From Paenibacillus sp. V4I7 (GTDB lineage Bacteria > Bacillota > Bacilli > Paenibacillales > NBRC-103111): a stretch of 64,000 bases of DNA. Under the pieces are notes generated by a model that was given only the letters and a program-made list of their open reading frames with translations, was not told where the DNA came from and made no database searches. Numbering within the stretch: the first letter of the stretch is position 1; every line of letters begins with the position of its first letter. Location of the stretch: positions 6,386,001 to 6,450,000 of the forward strand of contig NZ_JAUSZD010000002.1 of NCBI RefSeq assembly GCF_030817275.1. Direction: 5' to 3'. This document shows positions 16,309-25,467 of the stretch, piece after piece. A program made the translations under genes and the position numbers.

Positions 16309-19300
16309 TTACTTGGCAGGAGGAGCAACTTGTATGATGGATGGATTAGCCTGCAACACAGCAAAGCTTTGAGCCGCCCCGTTGGAGACTTTAAAAGAAG
16401 TGAAACCAAGCGTCGCTGCATCCGTACCCGAGACCGGCTTCACTTTAAACTTCAATTCAATAATATCGCCGCTGGAGGTTATGGCGTTGGAAGATCCCAG
16501 ACTGGACGCGATAATCCTCACCTGACCCGGAATGTCCGTCTTCTGAGCGATGATCTGGAAGCCCGGTTTGAGCGAATCGGCGGAAACAAGTTCCACAGTG
16601 TTCGTCCCGAATTGCATGGTGAAATCCAATGCATACACCGATGAGTATTGGGAGGACGAAACATTACTTAACCCTACCCGGTAGCTGAACTCCTGCCCCG
16701 AATATACGGTCGCAGGCCCGCTAAGATTTGCGATCGGCAAGTCGGCAGGGATGCTCGTTTGGCCGCTAATGAAAATATACATGCTTCCATGAACCCCGCT
16801 GCTGTCTTTTGCGGTCGCGACAACCTTGACTACTCCGTTATTCTTCGCGGTCAGCAATCCGTCGGCGTCAATCATCGCCCGGCTTGAAGGCGTAATTCCG
16901 TCGCTTTCAAACACTTCCCAAGCAACCGCCGGATTTGTCGTATTGCCCGGAAGAACCAATGCCCGCAAGGACAGTGAGCCATTCTTCGACGTGATCGAAT
17001 TCGCTCCGCCCGCCGAAATTACCGAGATGGAGGACACCCGCTCGACAGCAACCGGAGCTTTATCAATCAACCCGATCAACACTTTCGGATTCCAACCGTC
17101 GGAGCCGCCAAGAGTGGATTCTATGGTATATTGAGCTGCTTCTTCCGTTGTCAATTGTGTCGACCAATTGACACGCCCAGCCGGGTTGGCACCCGGTCCG
17201 TAACTTAAGTATTCTGAAAAGCGGGCAGTCTTCGAACGGCCGTCAACCCATTCGTTCCATCCCGTAGCCCGGATGTGCTCTCCAAGGTAGTTATTGATAT
17301 ACGTCGTGCTGCCGTAATCTCTCCATGGTCTGCCGAGGTCTACAGTTCCGGCAGGCGCATCTGCGCTGGCAATCAGTTGATTGTTGACAAACACATATCC
17401 CGGGTTGCCCATTTCTGTGGATGGTGCCGTCACATAGCCGGGGCCAACGCTTTGAATGATGTTGTTCTCGAATACGGCCGCAGAGCTTCCGAAGATAAAG
17501 TCGACGGTTCCCTCAATGTGGCTGTCAACAAAATACTGTCGTCCCTTTTCGGTCTGAAGCGTATCCTGGTAACCCAGCAGCTTCACGTTGCGGAAAATCC
17601 CCCGGTCACCTCCCGCATAGAGTGCGACGGCTTGCCCGGCAGTCCTTCCGGCATTGTTCTGAACCGTCATATTTTCCAGTGTAAAGTCTGTTCCCGCTGT
17701 CCTAAGCGTATAGCTGTTGCTTGTACCAAGCGGCTGACCGTTAGGACCGATCGTGCTTGCGGAATCTCCATTTAACAGAACGGTTCCTTCTCGGCTTTCT
17801 CCGATTATCGTAATCATTTTTTTCGTCGAGGGAACAAGCAGCTTCTCGTTATAAATACCGTTTTTCACCTTAATGATGGTAAGTTTCTCGCTGTTGTCCG
17901 GAACGGCATTGACCGCATCCGCAATTTTTGTGAATTGCCCGCTTCCATCCTTGGCCACGGCGAGTACTGCGCCCGGTACTGCCTTAATCGGCAAGGAATG
18001 ATAGCTAAGACCTTTATCGTTGTGCGCCGCAACAGCATAATAGTAGGCTGTATCATTGGCCAGCCCCTTATCGGTGAACGCCAGCCCAGCCACTTGATCG
18101 GCGATAACCGAGAATGGTCCGTTCTTGCTGGTTGAGCGAACCACCTGGTAATCGCCAGCACCGCTGACCGCATTCCACGTCAACTGAATCTCCGTATTTC
18201 CTGGATCCGCTTTGATGCCAACCGGCACATCCGGCTGGCCGACGTTCAGTACGGGGCGAGCCGCTGCAACAGTGGATTCCAAGCCGGTACCCGACTCGTT
18301 TGCGGCAGATACTTTGTAGTAGTAAGGCTGACCGTTAACCAGCTTTGTGTCGGTGTAATTCGTTCCCGTCACATCTGCAGCGAGAATCATATATGGCCCC
18401 TCTATGCTCGTGGCCCGTTTCAGCGTATAACGGTTGGCTTGTGCAGCCGGGGTCCAGCTCAGCGTTACTTGGGCGTCACCCGCCTCCGCCGTCAAGCTAG
18501 GCGTACCAATCTGTGCAAGGGCAACGCCGCTCACAGAAGCCGAGACTTCACTTTCTCCCGCTACATTCGTAGCCGTTACTGCGTAATATTCGGTTACGCC
18601 ATCCGGCACGCCGCCCACCCGGTAAGCCAAGTCCGTAATATTGGAAGCGACGACCTCGAAGGGTCCCGATGGGCTGGCCGCTTTTTTCACCGTATAGAAA
18701 TTTACATTGTCCACGGCGTTCCAGCTCAAATCCAATTGCGAATCCCGGCTCACCGTTTTCAGTCCTGTAGGTGCCGCAGGCTTTATAGCGGATGCCGACG
18801 GGGTTACTTGCACCTGATTGGAAGCAGCGGATTCTCCGCCAACTCCGTTGGCCGTAACGACGTAGTAATACGTCTTCTCGTTCGTTACTGTGTTATCAAT
18901 AAACGAAGCTGTCTGCGATTCAGATTGGATCGTTGTATAAGGGCCTCCATCCGTTTCGCTTCGCTTCACATTGTACGAGGTCGCCCCTTGTACATCCGGC
19001 CATTTCAATTCAACAGCTTCATTGCCCGGTACCGCAACCAATCCCTTCGGAGAAGCTACCGGCTCCACATACACCTTCACGTTATCCCAATAGGGGCTGC
19101 CCGATCCACTTCCCGGTGTGGAGAAATGAATACGGCCAATTCCCTTTGCTTGCGTATCGGCTAGAGCCGTGCTGAGGAAATCAATTTCCGGAGTCACCGC
19201 CGGAACATTATCTACATAAATCTTTGCTTTGCCCGTTTGAACGTTTGCTTCAATCTTGAAATTGATCCAACGGTTCAATGGCGGCAGCTCATTTGTCACC

Positions 19301-22191
19301 TTGACGTACGTACCGCCATTGTTGATGACGAACACATTATTGGTTCCATCCGCTTTGCGGATTTCCAAAGACAAAGGCGTCTTACCGCCATCCGGTGTCT
19401 GCAGCTGGAGCAGGCCGGCAGAGCCGATCATCGATTGCTGCATGTAATCCGCTTCGAGGATCACTGTACCCTTTTGCGGTGTAAAGGTCTTCGCAACTCT
19501 GGTGTTCACCGTGCCTGTATCAAAAAGCTGCATGACTTTGCCCGAGCTGTTCCCTGTACTCGTTCCAGGAACTGCCTGTGTAATCACTTTATTCGTGGCT
19601 GTCGCCGGAATCGGATTGACCAAGGTGTATCCGGCAGGCATTTCTCCAATGGTATCTCCTTCAAAATTGTCCTGAGCGAGCCAAATGACCTCAGGAGCGC
19701 CTGTTGGAGTCGCGCTGACCTCCGTTGAATCGAAGCTTTCGCCATTCGCATTTAACGCACTAATGACATAATAATACGTTTTACCCGTTACTAAGTTCGT
19801 ATCGGTATAGGACGATGACGTCGCGTTTGGCATGATCGTTGTGTAAGGGCCGCCGGGGACGTCGCTTCGTTTGATGTTGTAGCTGGTTGCAGTGCTTACC
19901 GGGGACCAGCTCAGCACCGCTTTATTTTGTCCTGCCGCTGCCGCTGGCGCCTGTGGAGGCGTCGGAAAATCTGCGGCTAACGTATGAAGTTCCACGCCGC
20001 TGAATAAAGAAGTGTTGTATTTATTAATGTCGTCTATCGTCTTGGAGGCGTCCACCGCTAACCCGATATAGACGGTTTCCGACATCGGAATGTCAACGGA
20101 TGAGATCCGCTTCCAGTTCGTCTTGTCTGCGGATATCAGTCCTGTCAACTGGCTGCCGAGTCGAACGAGCTTTACCCAATAAGGCGTCGATATGAAATCA
20201 TCCGGCTCCGCCCTCGCAGAATCTCCACCTGTCGCCGAACGGCTGATTATGACACCTTTCTTGCCAAATTTGACATAAGGAATCGCAAGCAAGGCCATCT
20301 TGGAGGAAGGGTCCAGCGTTTCACGAACCATGACCCCCGCTTCCGCATTGTCATCCGTAGGTGTAACATGCTCAACCCGGGCGATGATTTCGCCGTTGCC
20401 TGTCAACGACTGATACGCGAAGTGAAACGCATCGGCGGTGCCTCCGATATCCCCTGCGGCTTTGACCGTTACCGTCTGTGCGTCACCTTCCAGCTGCGTA
20501 TGGCCTGGGATACCTACAGAACCAATATCTTGCGACTGCCATGGAGCGATCGGACCGGTTTTGTTTACGTGAACAGCGACATTATCCGATTGCGTCGACA
20601 GCCCGACGTTGTCCGTTGCGCGGACGACAAGGAAGTGAGTCCCGTCGGTCACGTCGTTCCAATCGAAGCTGTACGGAGCCGCCCGATCCTCCGCTATGAC
20701 AGTGCCGTCAACAATAAATTCAACTTTGGCAATCCCGTCGGTGTCGGAAGCTGAAGCCTCTACGGTTACATGGCTTCCGGCATCCTTCAAGGTGTTATTA
20801 ACGGGGGAAGTGATCGAGACAACCGGGTTATCCGTATTGTTGCCGCCCGCGTTTCCTTTGACAATCAAGTCGTGGAGGTACACCTCAAGGTTCGTGTATC
20901 CTTCTGGAGACAAATTCGCCAAGTTCCGATCGTTCGGGTTTGCGGGGGATAAGCCCTTTTCCAATTCCCAAGCATCATCTATGCCGTCATGATCCTGATC
21001 GACTACGGTTGAGACGACTGCCGGATAATCGGGATATCCGCCCACTTCAAGCGGGGAATTCATATGCTGGCCGGTTCTGTTTTTCACGTCATTGATGACC
21101 CGGGCATCGATCGCATCACGCTTTGGCAAAGTAGCCCCCGCACCTGCGAGGACATGATTATACGCGTCCTGAGCGGATTCAGGAACGTAGCCGCCGGCAA
21201 CCTGCGCGGGCTGAGAAAGCTTCGAAGAAGGGTCCTTAACGCTTTTCACGCCAAGCCAGTTGTCCGATGTGACAGCAGCGTCGCCATCCATAATATTTCC
21301 GCCTACGTACATCTTGCTTGGAGAAGAGAGCTGATCGAACAGCTGATTTCGCACATTGTAATAAGTGTTTGCACCATATTTATAATAGTTATTATTCAGG
21401 TTGTACTGCCCTTCGCCGCCGGTGCCATATGCGGAAAGTAGGCCCCAATTGTAAATAACATTATTGGTCGACTCAACGATGTCATATTCTTTCTTGTCCG
21501 TTGGGAATCTCGCATTGCGGCTGAAGTTGTGGGCAACAAGGTTATGAAGGAAGCTTGCGTTGTTTCCTCCCCAGATGCCGCCGTAGCCGTGCCTTCCCTT
21601 TTGGTGAGTAGTCATCAGCATGCTTTCCTCGGCGATCGACCACTGCACCGTCGTGTTCTGATTGTCATAAAGACTGAGCACCTCATCGACCGACCAGCTG
21701 AAGGAGCAGTGGTCGACGATGATGTTTTTGCGATAGCGGAAACCGAAGGCATCGTCCTCACTGGGATAACGATCGCCCAGGCGGAAACGCATATACCGGA
21801 CAATGACATTGTCTGCCTCGACGGTCGTCGTGTAATCGGTTACCGTAATGCCGTCGCCGGGAGCGGTTTGTCCTGCAATGGTCAAGTTCGAGCCTGTAAT
21901 TTTTAGGCTATCCTTCAATCGAATCGTACCTCCAACGCGGAAGACGATCGTCTGGTTACTCTGGCTTACTGCATGCCGCAGCGAGCCGGGAATCGGCGCC
22001 TCAGTCCTATTGTAATCCTCAAGTGTAGTAACCTCATACACCGCTTGACCGCGCCCGCCGGTCACATATTTGCCTCCGCCTTCAGCGCCTGGGAATGCCG
22101 GAAGCGAGACTGCCGCTTCTGCGTGAGCGCTTACAGGCATAGATGCGGTAAGTATAGCTGTAACAAGAATTTGTGAAAACCATTTCTTCAT
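16309..22191 (-). CDS. Giant secreted pectate lyase-pectin methylesterase fusion (PL1-type, CE8) with C-terminal cohesin-like module
   Basis: The 1960-residue product starts at an ATG with AAGGAGG six nt upstream. Approximate order: signal peptide (1-25); PL1-type right-handed beta-helix (28-395; FPGAEGGGKYVTGGRGQ, IAGQTAPGDGI, VDHCSFSWSVDE); calcium-loop segment DQDHDGIDDAWE (near 400); Ig-like domain (455-540); DUF1349-like module (555-733; RAEPDDFISTPYW); FN3; LamG-like module (838-1037); four FN3; CE8 (1410-1703; KDGSGQFTKI, GYQDTLQ near 1540, VDFIFG near 1562, LGRPWR near 1620); a Big_2-like domain; and a cohesin-like domain (1812-1959; ANLSGPATVYSGQEFSYRV, LDFTMQFGTNTVELVSA, IIELKFKVKP). 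One chain can thus demethylate and cleave pectin. It lies downstream of the binding-protein gene, behind a stem-loop. Confidence 0.92.
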   Translation of the reverse strand: MKKWFSQILVTAILTASMPVSAHAEAAVSLPAFPGAEGGGKYVTGGRGQAVYEVTTLEDYNRTEAPIPGSLRHAVSQSNQTIVFRVGGTIRLKDSLKITGSNLTIAGQTAPGDGITVTDYTTTVEADNVIVRYMRFRLGDRYPSEDDAFGFRYRKNIIVDHCSFSWSVDEVLSLYDNQNTTVQWSIAEESMLMTTHQKGRHGYGGIWGGNNASFLHNLVAHNFSRNARFPTDKKEYDIVESTNNVIYNWGLLSAYGTGGEGQYNLNNNYYKYGANTYYNVRNQLFDQLSSPSKMYVGGNIMDGDAAVTSDNWLGVKSVKDPSSKLSQPAQVAGGYVPESAQDAYNHVLAGAGATLPKRDAIDARVINDVKNRTGQHMNSPLEVGGYPDYPAVVSTVVDQDHDGIDDAWELEKGLSPANPNDRNLANLSPEGYTNLEVYLHDLIVKGNAGGNNTDNPVVSITSPVNNTLKDAGSHVTVEASASDTDGIAKVEFIVDGTVIAEDRAAPYSFDWNDVTDGTHFLVVRATDNVGLSTQSDNVAVHVNKTGPIAPWQSQDIGSVGIPGHTQLEGDAQTVTVKAAGDIGGTADAFHFAYQSLTGNGEIIARVEHVTPTDDNAEAGVMVRETLDPSSKMALLAIPYVKFGKKGVIISRSATGGDSARAEPDDFISTPYWVKLVRLGSQLTGLISADKTNWKRISSVDIPMSETVYIGLAVDASKTIDDINKYNTSLFSGVELHTLAADFPTPPQAPAAAAGQNKAVLSWSPVSTATSYNIKRSDVPGGPYTTIMPNATSSSYTDTNLVTGKTYYYVISALNANGESFDSTEVSATPTGAPEVIWLAQDNFEGDTIGEMPAGYTLVNPIPATATNKVITQAVPGTSTGNSSGKVMQLFDTGTVNTRVAKTFTPQKGTVILEADYMQQSMIGSAGLLQLQTPDGGKTPLSLEIRKADGTNNVFVINNGGTYVKVTNELPPLNRWINFKIEANVQTGKAKIYVDNVPAVTPEIDFLSTALADTQAKGIGRIHFSTPGSGSGSPYWDNVKVYVEPVASPKGLVAVPGNEAVELKWPDVQGATSYNVKRSETDGGPYTTIQSESQTASFIDNTVTNEKTYYYVVTANGVGGESAASNQVQVTPSASAIKPAAPTGLKTVSRDSQLDLSWNAVDNVNFYTVKKAASPSGPFEVVASNITDLAYRVGGVPDGVTEYYAVTATNVAGESEVSASVSGVALAQIGTPSLTAEAGDAQVTLSWTPAAQANRYTLKRATSIEGPYMILAADVTGTNYTDTKLVNGQPYYYKVSAANESGTGLESTVAAARPVLNVGQPDVPVGIKADPGNTEIQLTWNAVSGAGDYQVVRSTSKNGPFSVIADQVAGLAFTDKGLANDTAYYYAVAAHNDKGLSYHSLPIKAVPGAVLAVAKDGSGQFTKIADAVNAVPDNSEKLTIIKVKNGIYNEKLLVPSTKKMITIIGESREGTVLLNGDSASTIGPNGQPLGTSNSYTLRTAGTDFTLENMTVQNNAGRTAGQAVALYAGGDRGIFRNVKLLGYQDTLQTEKGRQYFVDSHIEGTVDFIFGSSAAVFENNIIQSVGPGYVTAPSTEMGNPGYVFVNNQLIASADAPAGTVDLGRPWRDYGSTTYINNYLGEHIRATGWNEWVDGRSKTARFSEYLSYGPGANPAGRVNWSTQLTTEEAAQYTIESTLGGSDGWNPKVLIGLIDKAPVAVERVSSISVISAGGANSITSKNGSLSLRALVLPGNTTNPAVAWEVFESDGITPSSRAMIDADGLLTAKNNGVVKVVATAKDSSGVHGSMYIFISGQTSIPADLPIANLSGPATVYSGQEFSYRVGLSNVSSSQYSSVYALDFTMQFGTNTVELVSADSLKPGFQIIAQKTDIPGQVRIIASSLGSSNAITSSGDIIELKFKVKPVSGTDAATLGFTSFKVSNGAAQSFAVLQANPSIIQVAPPAK

Positions 22192-22220
22192 GACGTGCCT
22201 CCTTGTAATGGATATAGGAA

Positions 22221-22254
22221 GGAATGCCCCCTCCTAAGGCTCAGGGAACATTCC
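22221..22254 (-). promoter_or_regulatory. Intercistronic stem-loop between binding-protein and PL1-CE8 genes
   Basis: GGAATGCCCCCT pairs over 12 positions with AGGGAACATTCC (two G-U pairs in the minus-strand RNA), around a 10-nt loop. No real U-tract follows on the minus strand. It is therefore more likely an mRNA-stabilising or attenuating element between a highly expressed lipoprotein gene and the downstream enzyme gene than a full terminator. Confidence 0.45.
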
Positions 22255-22277
22255 ACTCTTACTATGAGGATGGGGGG

Positions 22278-23798
22278 TTATTTCTTCTTGCTTTTCTCGT
22301 AAGCTTCCTTATACTCCTGCATCAGCTTATCCCCGCCGGCCTTTTTCCATCTCTCTACTTCCGCCTGCCAGCCTGCCTCGTCGATCTTGCCCATAATAAA
22401 CTTCGTTTCCGCATCGGTAATCATCTGCTCAAGCTCCTTGCCACGTTCGGAATACGTGCCCGACAGAAGATTATGTGCCGGGTTAGGCACAATATACTTC
22501 TCGTTTTCTGCACCAATTTGCGAATTCTTACGGAACAGGTCCGGCTGTTTCGCCTTTTTGGCGATGTTGTAGTTTTCGTTGCGGTTAGGGAACGTATCGC
22601 GATATGGCTTAACTTCCTTCGCGTCGGCATCACGGTTAAGAACCTCTGTAAATTCGCCTTTATCCGCCCAGTGCGTACCTTCCACACCTTTCACCAAAAG
22701 CGTTGCCATCTTCGGATCCATGAGTTTATCAATAAAGGCAAGAACCTTCTTCATCTCCGCTTCCGTCTTTACGGTCGCTTTCGGGATGGCCCAGAACCCT
22801 GCGTTACCCGGCTCGCCAGGGAGCCTTCTGCCGGTAGGACCTTCCACCGGCGCTGCATCCATAACAGCGGTAGGGACGACCTTAACGACCTTGTCTTGAA
22901 GCGACTGCGCGTTTCCGCCCGAGAGCTGAATGCCTCCGCGGCCCGACTCGTAGATCTTGGCCGTTTCCGTACCGTCCACTGCCGCAAAGTCCTGATTAAT
23001 CAGCTTCTCCTCATAGAGACGCTTAAACAGCTTCATCGTTTGGAAGAACGGCTCGGTCGTAAACTCCGGTGTGAAATTGCCATTGCTTTCAATCTTCCAT
23101 TTGTTCGGAGCACCTTGCGATACAGCAATCCGCGTAAGTGTAGAACTCACGTCTTGGTTGTATTTTTTCTCCAGAATCAATCCATACGTGTCATTCTTCC
23201 CGTTCTTATCCGGGTCGTTCAGGGTCAGTACTTTGGCGATATTGTACCAATCGTCAAGCGTCTTTGGCGGCGTAAGACCCATCGTATCAAACCAATCCTT
23301 ACGATAGTGAATAATGGCACGGCCTAAATCGCGAAAAAGAGGGACCCCGTAAAGCTTGCCTTCAACGGATAAATTATCGTAGAATACCTGATTTTGAGCC
23401 GCAAGATTTTTGTAATCCTTTATATAAGGACCGATCTCCCAAAATAAGCCGGATTTCATCTGACCGATAGATGTAGCGTTATAACCCAATTTAATAATGG
23501 TCGGAAGCTCGCTCGCCGCCACCATCACATTGACTTTTTCATCATAAGTCGATGTTGGGAGCCATTGAATCTCCAGGTCCGTGTTCGTATAGGCCTTAAT
23601 TTGCTTCTCAATCTCATTGTCCTTCGGAGGAATTTCGCCTACCTGGTTAATAACGAGCTTAATCGGAAACGGTTTGTTATCTTCTACCTTAGCGGTTTCT
23701 TGTTTCCCTTCATCCGGCTTAGTCTCACCGCATGCTGTAAGCACCGAAGATGTCAACAATACTGTACCTAACATAAGTGCTAAATGTTTTTTCCTCAT
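22278..23798 (-). CDS. Extracellular sugar-binding lipoprotein of a CUT1 ABC transporter
   Basis: The 506-residue product has a lipoprotein signal peptide with the lipobox LTAC (Cys near residue 23) and a type 1 extracellular solute-binding fold of the large LplA/YtcQ-like group. Recognisable features are IHYRKDWFDTMGL, DPDKNGKNDTYG and PGEPGNAGFWAIP. It should capture unsaturated pectin-derived oligosaccharides for the two permeases upstream. The order on the minus strand is permease, permease, GH43, then this gene (72 nt after GH43). It is a close paralogue of the 497-residue protein at 27539-29032, sharing long identical stretches. The substrate is inferred from context. Confidence 0.9.
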   Translation of the reverse strand: MRKKHLALMLGTVLLTSSVLTACGETKPDEGKQETAKVEDNKPFPIKLVINQVGEIPPKDNEIEKQIKAYTNTDLEIQWLPTSTYDEKVNVMVAASELPTIIKLGYNATSIGQMKSGLFWEIGPYIKDYKNLAAQNQVFYDNLSVEGKLYGVPLFRDLGRAIIHYRKDWFDTMGLTPPKTLDDWYNIAKVLTLNDPDKNGKNDTYGLILEKKYNQDVSSTLTRIAVSQGAPNKWKIESNGNFTPEFTTEPFFQTMKLFKRLYEEKLINQDFAAVDGTETAKIYESGRGGIQLSGGNAQSLQDKVVKVVPTAVMDAAPVEGPTGRRLPGEPGNAGFWAIPKATVKTEAEMKKVLAFIDKLMDPKMATLLVKGVEGTHWADKGEFTEVLNRDADAKEVKPYRDTFPNRNENYNIAKKAKQPDLFRKNSQIGAENEKYIVPNPAHNLLSGTYSERGKELEQMITDAETKFIMGKIDEAGWQAEVERWKKAGGDKLMQEYKEAYEKSKKK

Positions 23799-23870
23799 TG
23801 TTCTACCCCTTCATTCTTTGGATTGTTATTATTTAATACCTATCCTCTCAATCATCCTAAGATAGATAAG

Positions 23871-25436
23871 TTATAAACCGATGTATTCGAAATAATCAAA
23901 ATCCGCATGGTTTCCACTGGATACACCGTTGCTGCTTGCGAAGAGACCGATGTACGCTCCGGTGAAGCCCCCCGCCGTATCTGTGCTGAGAATGGTGCCG
24001 TCTATTCTGTCGGCCAAGTGCTGCCACTGCTCAACCTCCGTTGCATAATCGAAACGAAGGGACTGTCCTATCGCTTCCACTCTCAAATAAATCTTGCTCG
24101 CAGCTATGTTCTGGTTGAATAGCACCTTTTCCTCACCAGCAGCCCTGCTCACTAAGCGCACTTCCTGCTGAGAGTTAGCATTCAATCCGCATTCCAAACG
24201 GTATTGGTAATCTTGGTTTTGCAGTAACGCCAAACCCGCCGTTTCATTTGCGGTATTTGGCGTGAATTCTATCTTTGTCCGCACGGCATAGGAAATATCC
24301 TGCTGCCGGCGGCCTACAAAGCTTGGATTGCAGACCTCGGAAATCGACTCTGATTTAAGCCTCAGCCTTAGATAACCCGGACGCTCGCTTAAGCTCCAAA
24401 ACTCTCCTCTCGGAGTCCTGATGAAATTCCATCGGTGCTCCAATGCCAGAGCATCAAAATGATCACAAGCAGGTAAAGCAGGCCACCTTGCTTCTGGTAA
24501 ATTCGGCTTTGGCATCTCCCATTCAATGATTCCTTTGCCCGGATTCACTAACGGCCAATCGTCCTCCCACTCCACGGAAACGAGGAATGTTTCACGCCCC
24601 ATATTCCGGTAGTGCCCCCCATACGGTCGGGAAGCCAAACATACCATCCACCACTCCCCAGTCTGAGTTCGAACAAGATCCGCATGGCCTACATTTACCA
24701 TACCATGCTGTTTGCCAAGATGCCGATGTGTTAAGATCGGATTGCGTTTGCATACCTCGTAGGGTCCTGTAAGCGATTCGCTCCGTGCAATGGTAACTGC
24801 ATGGGTAAAGCCCGTTCCTCCTTCAGCAATCAGCAAATAGTAGTACCCTTTGATTCTGTAAAGATGCGGGCCTTCTTGCGCGTGAGCTTGCTTCAATGCC
24901 CCGTCCCAAAGACTATGCTTCGGACCAACCAACTGCTTCGTCTCCAAATCCAGCTCCTGAAACCAAATCTCCATATGCTTCGGATATTGCTGTCCGCTTG
25001 GCGGCACTCGGTTTCCTGTATAGTAGACCTTTCCGTCATCATCGAAGAACAAGGAAGGATCAATCCCAGGTGCATTATCTAACCAATACGGGTCCGACCA
25101 TGGTCCGGCAGGGTCTGTTGCCGTAACGAAGAAATTCTCGCGCCCGCCGGGAACTCTCTCCGTAAGCGTCGTAATCATGTAGAAAACGCCTTCATGATAT
25201 CTTAGCGTGGGGGCATAGATCCCCCGAGAAGCTGGAATACCATCCAGATTGAGCTGCGACGGCCGATCGAGCACATGTCCGATCTGGCGCCAATGGACTA
25301 AGTCCTTACTGTGGAAGATCGGGACACCGGGAAAATACTCGAAGGTCGATGTGACCATGTAATAATCCTCCCCCACTCTACAGATGGAAGGATCAGGGTA
25401 AAACCCGGCAAGAATCGGATTACGAAACGTTTCCAT
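23871..25436 (-). CDS. GH43 family glycosidase (beta-xylosidase/arabinofuranosidase-like), cytoplasmic
   Basis: The 521-residue product has no signal peptide, so it probably works in the cytoplasm on imported oligosaccharides. The five-bladed propeller covers about 1-320, with the catalytic base in YPDPSI (Asp15 region), the pKa-modulating Asp in GIDPSLFFDDDGKVYY and the acid in AHAQEGPHLY. The C-terminal concanavalin-like GH43 accessory domain runs to FDYFEYIGL at the end. A GAGGGGAG ribosome site precedes the ATG. It is 31 nt after the permease gene and so in the transporter operon. The exact sugar (xylose, arabinose or galactose side chains of pectin) cannot be read from sequence. Confidence 0.92.
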   Translation of the reverse strand: METFRNPILAGFYPDPSICRVGEDYYMVTSTFEYFPGVPIFHSKDLVHWRQIGHVLDRPSQLNLDGIPASRGIYAPTLRYHEGVFYMITTLTERVPGGRENFFVTATDPAGPWSDPYWLDNAPGIDPSLFFDDDGKVYYTGNRVPPSGQQYPKHMEIWFQELDLETKQLVGPKHSLWDGALKQAHAQEGPHLYRIKGYYYLLIAEGGTGFTHAVTIARSESLTGPYEVCKRNPILTHRHLGKQHGMVNVGHADLVRTQTGEWWMVCLASRPYGGHYRNMGRETFLVSVEWEDDWPLVNPGKGIIEWEMPKPNLPEARWPALPACDHFDALALEHRWNFIRTPRGEFWSLSERPGYLRLRLKSESISEVCNPSFVGRRQQDISYAVRTKIEFTPNTANETAGLALLQNQDYQYRLECGLNANSQQEVRLVSRAAGEEKVLFNQNIAASKIYLRVEAIGQSLRFDYATEVEQWQHLADRIDGTILSTDTAGGFTGAYIGLFASSNGVSSGNHADFDYFEYIGL

Positions 25437-25467
25437 TCAACTTCTCCCCTCTTTTTAGTAAAACTCT

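Noticed and set aside
16164..16421. 85-codon minus-strand frame between the two giant genes
   Set aside because: It overlaps the end of the cohesin-like domain in another frame, is very basic and lacks a ribosome site.
22224..23327. Long plus-strand open frame of 367 codons
   Set aside because: It lies wholly opposite the binding-protein gene, is rich in Arg/His/Leu as expected for an antisense shadow, and has no ribosome site.
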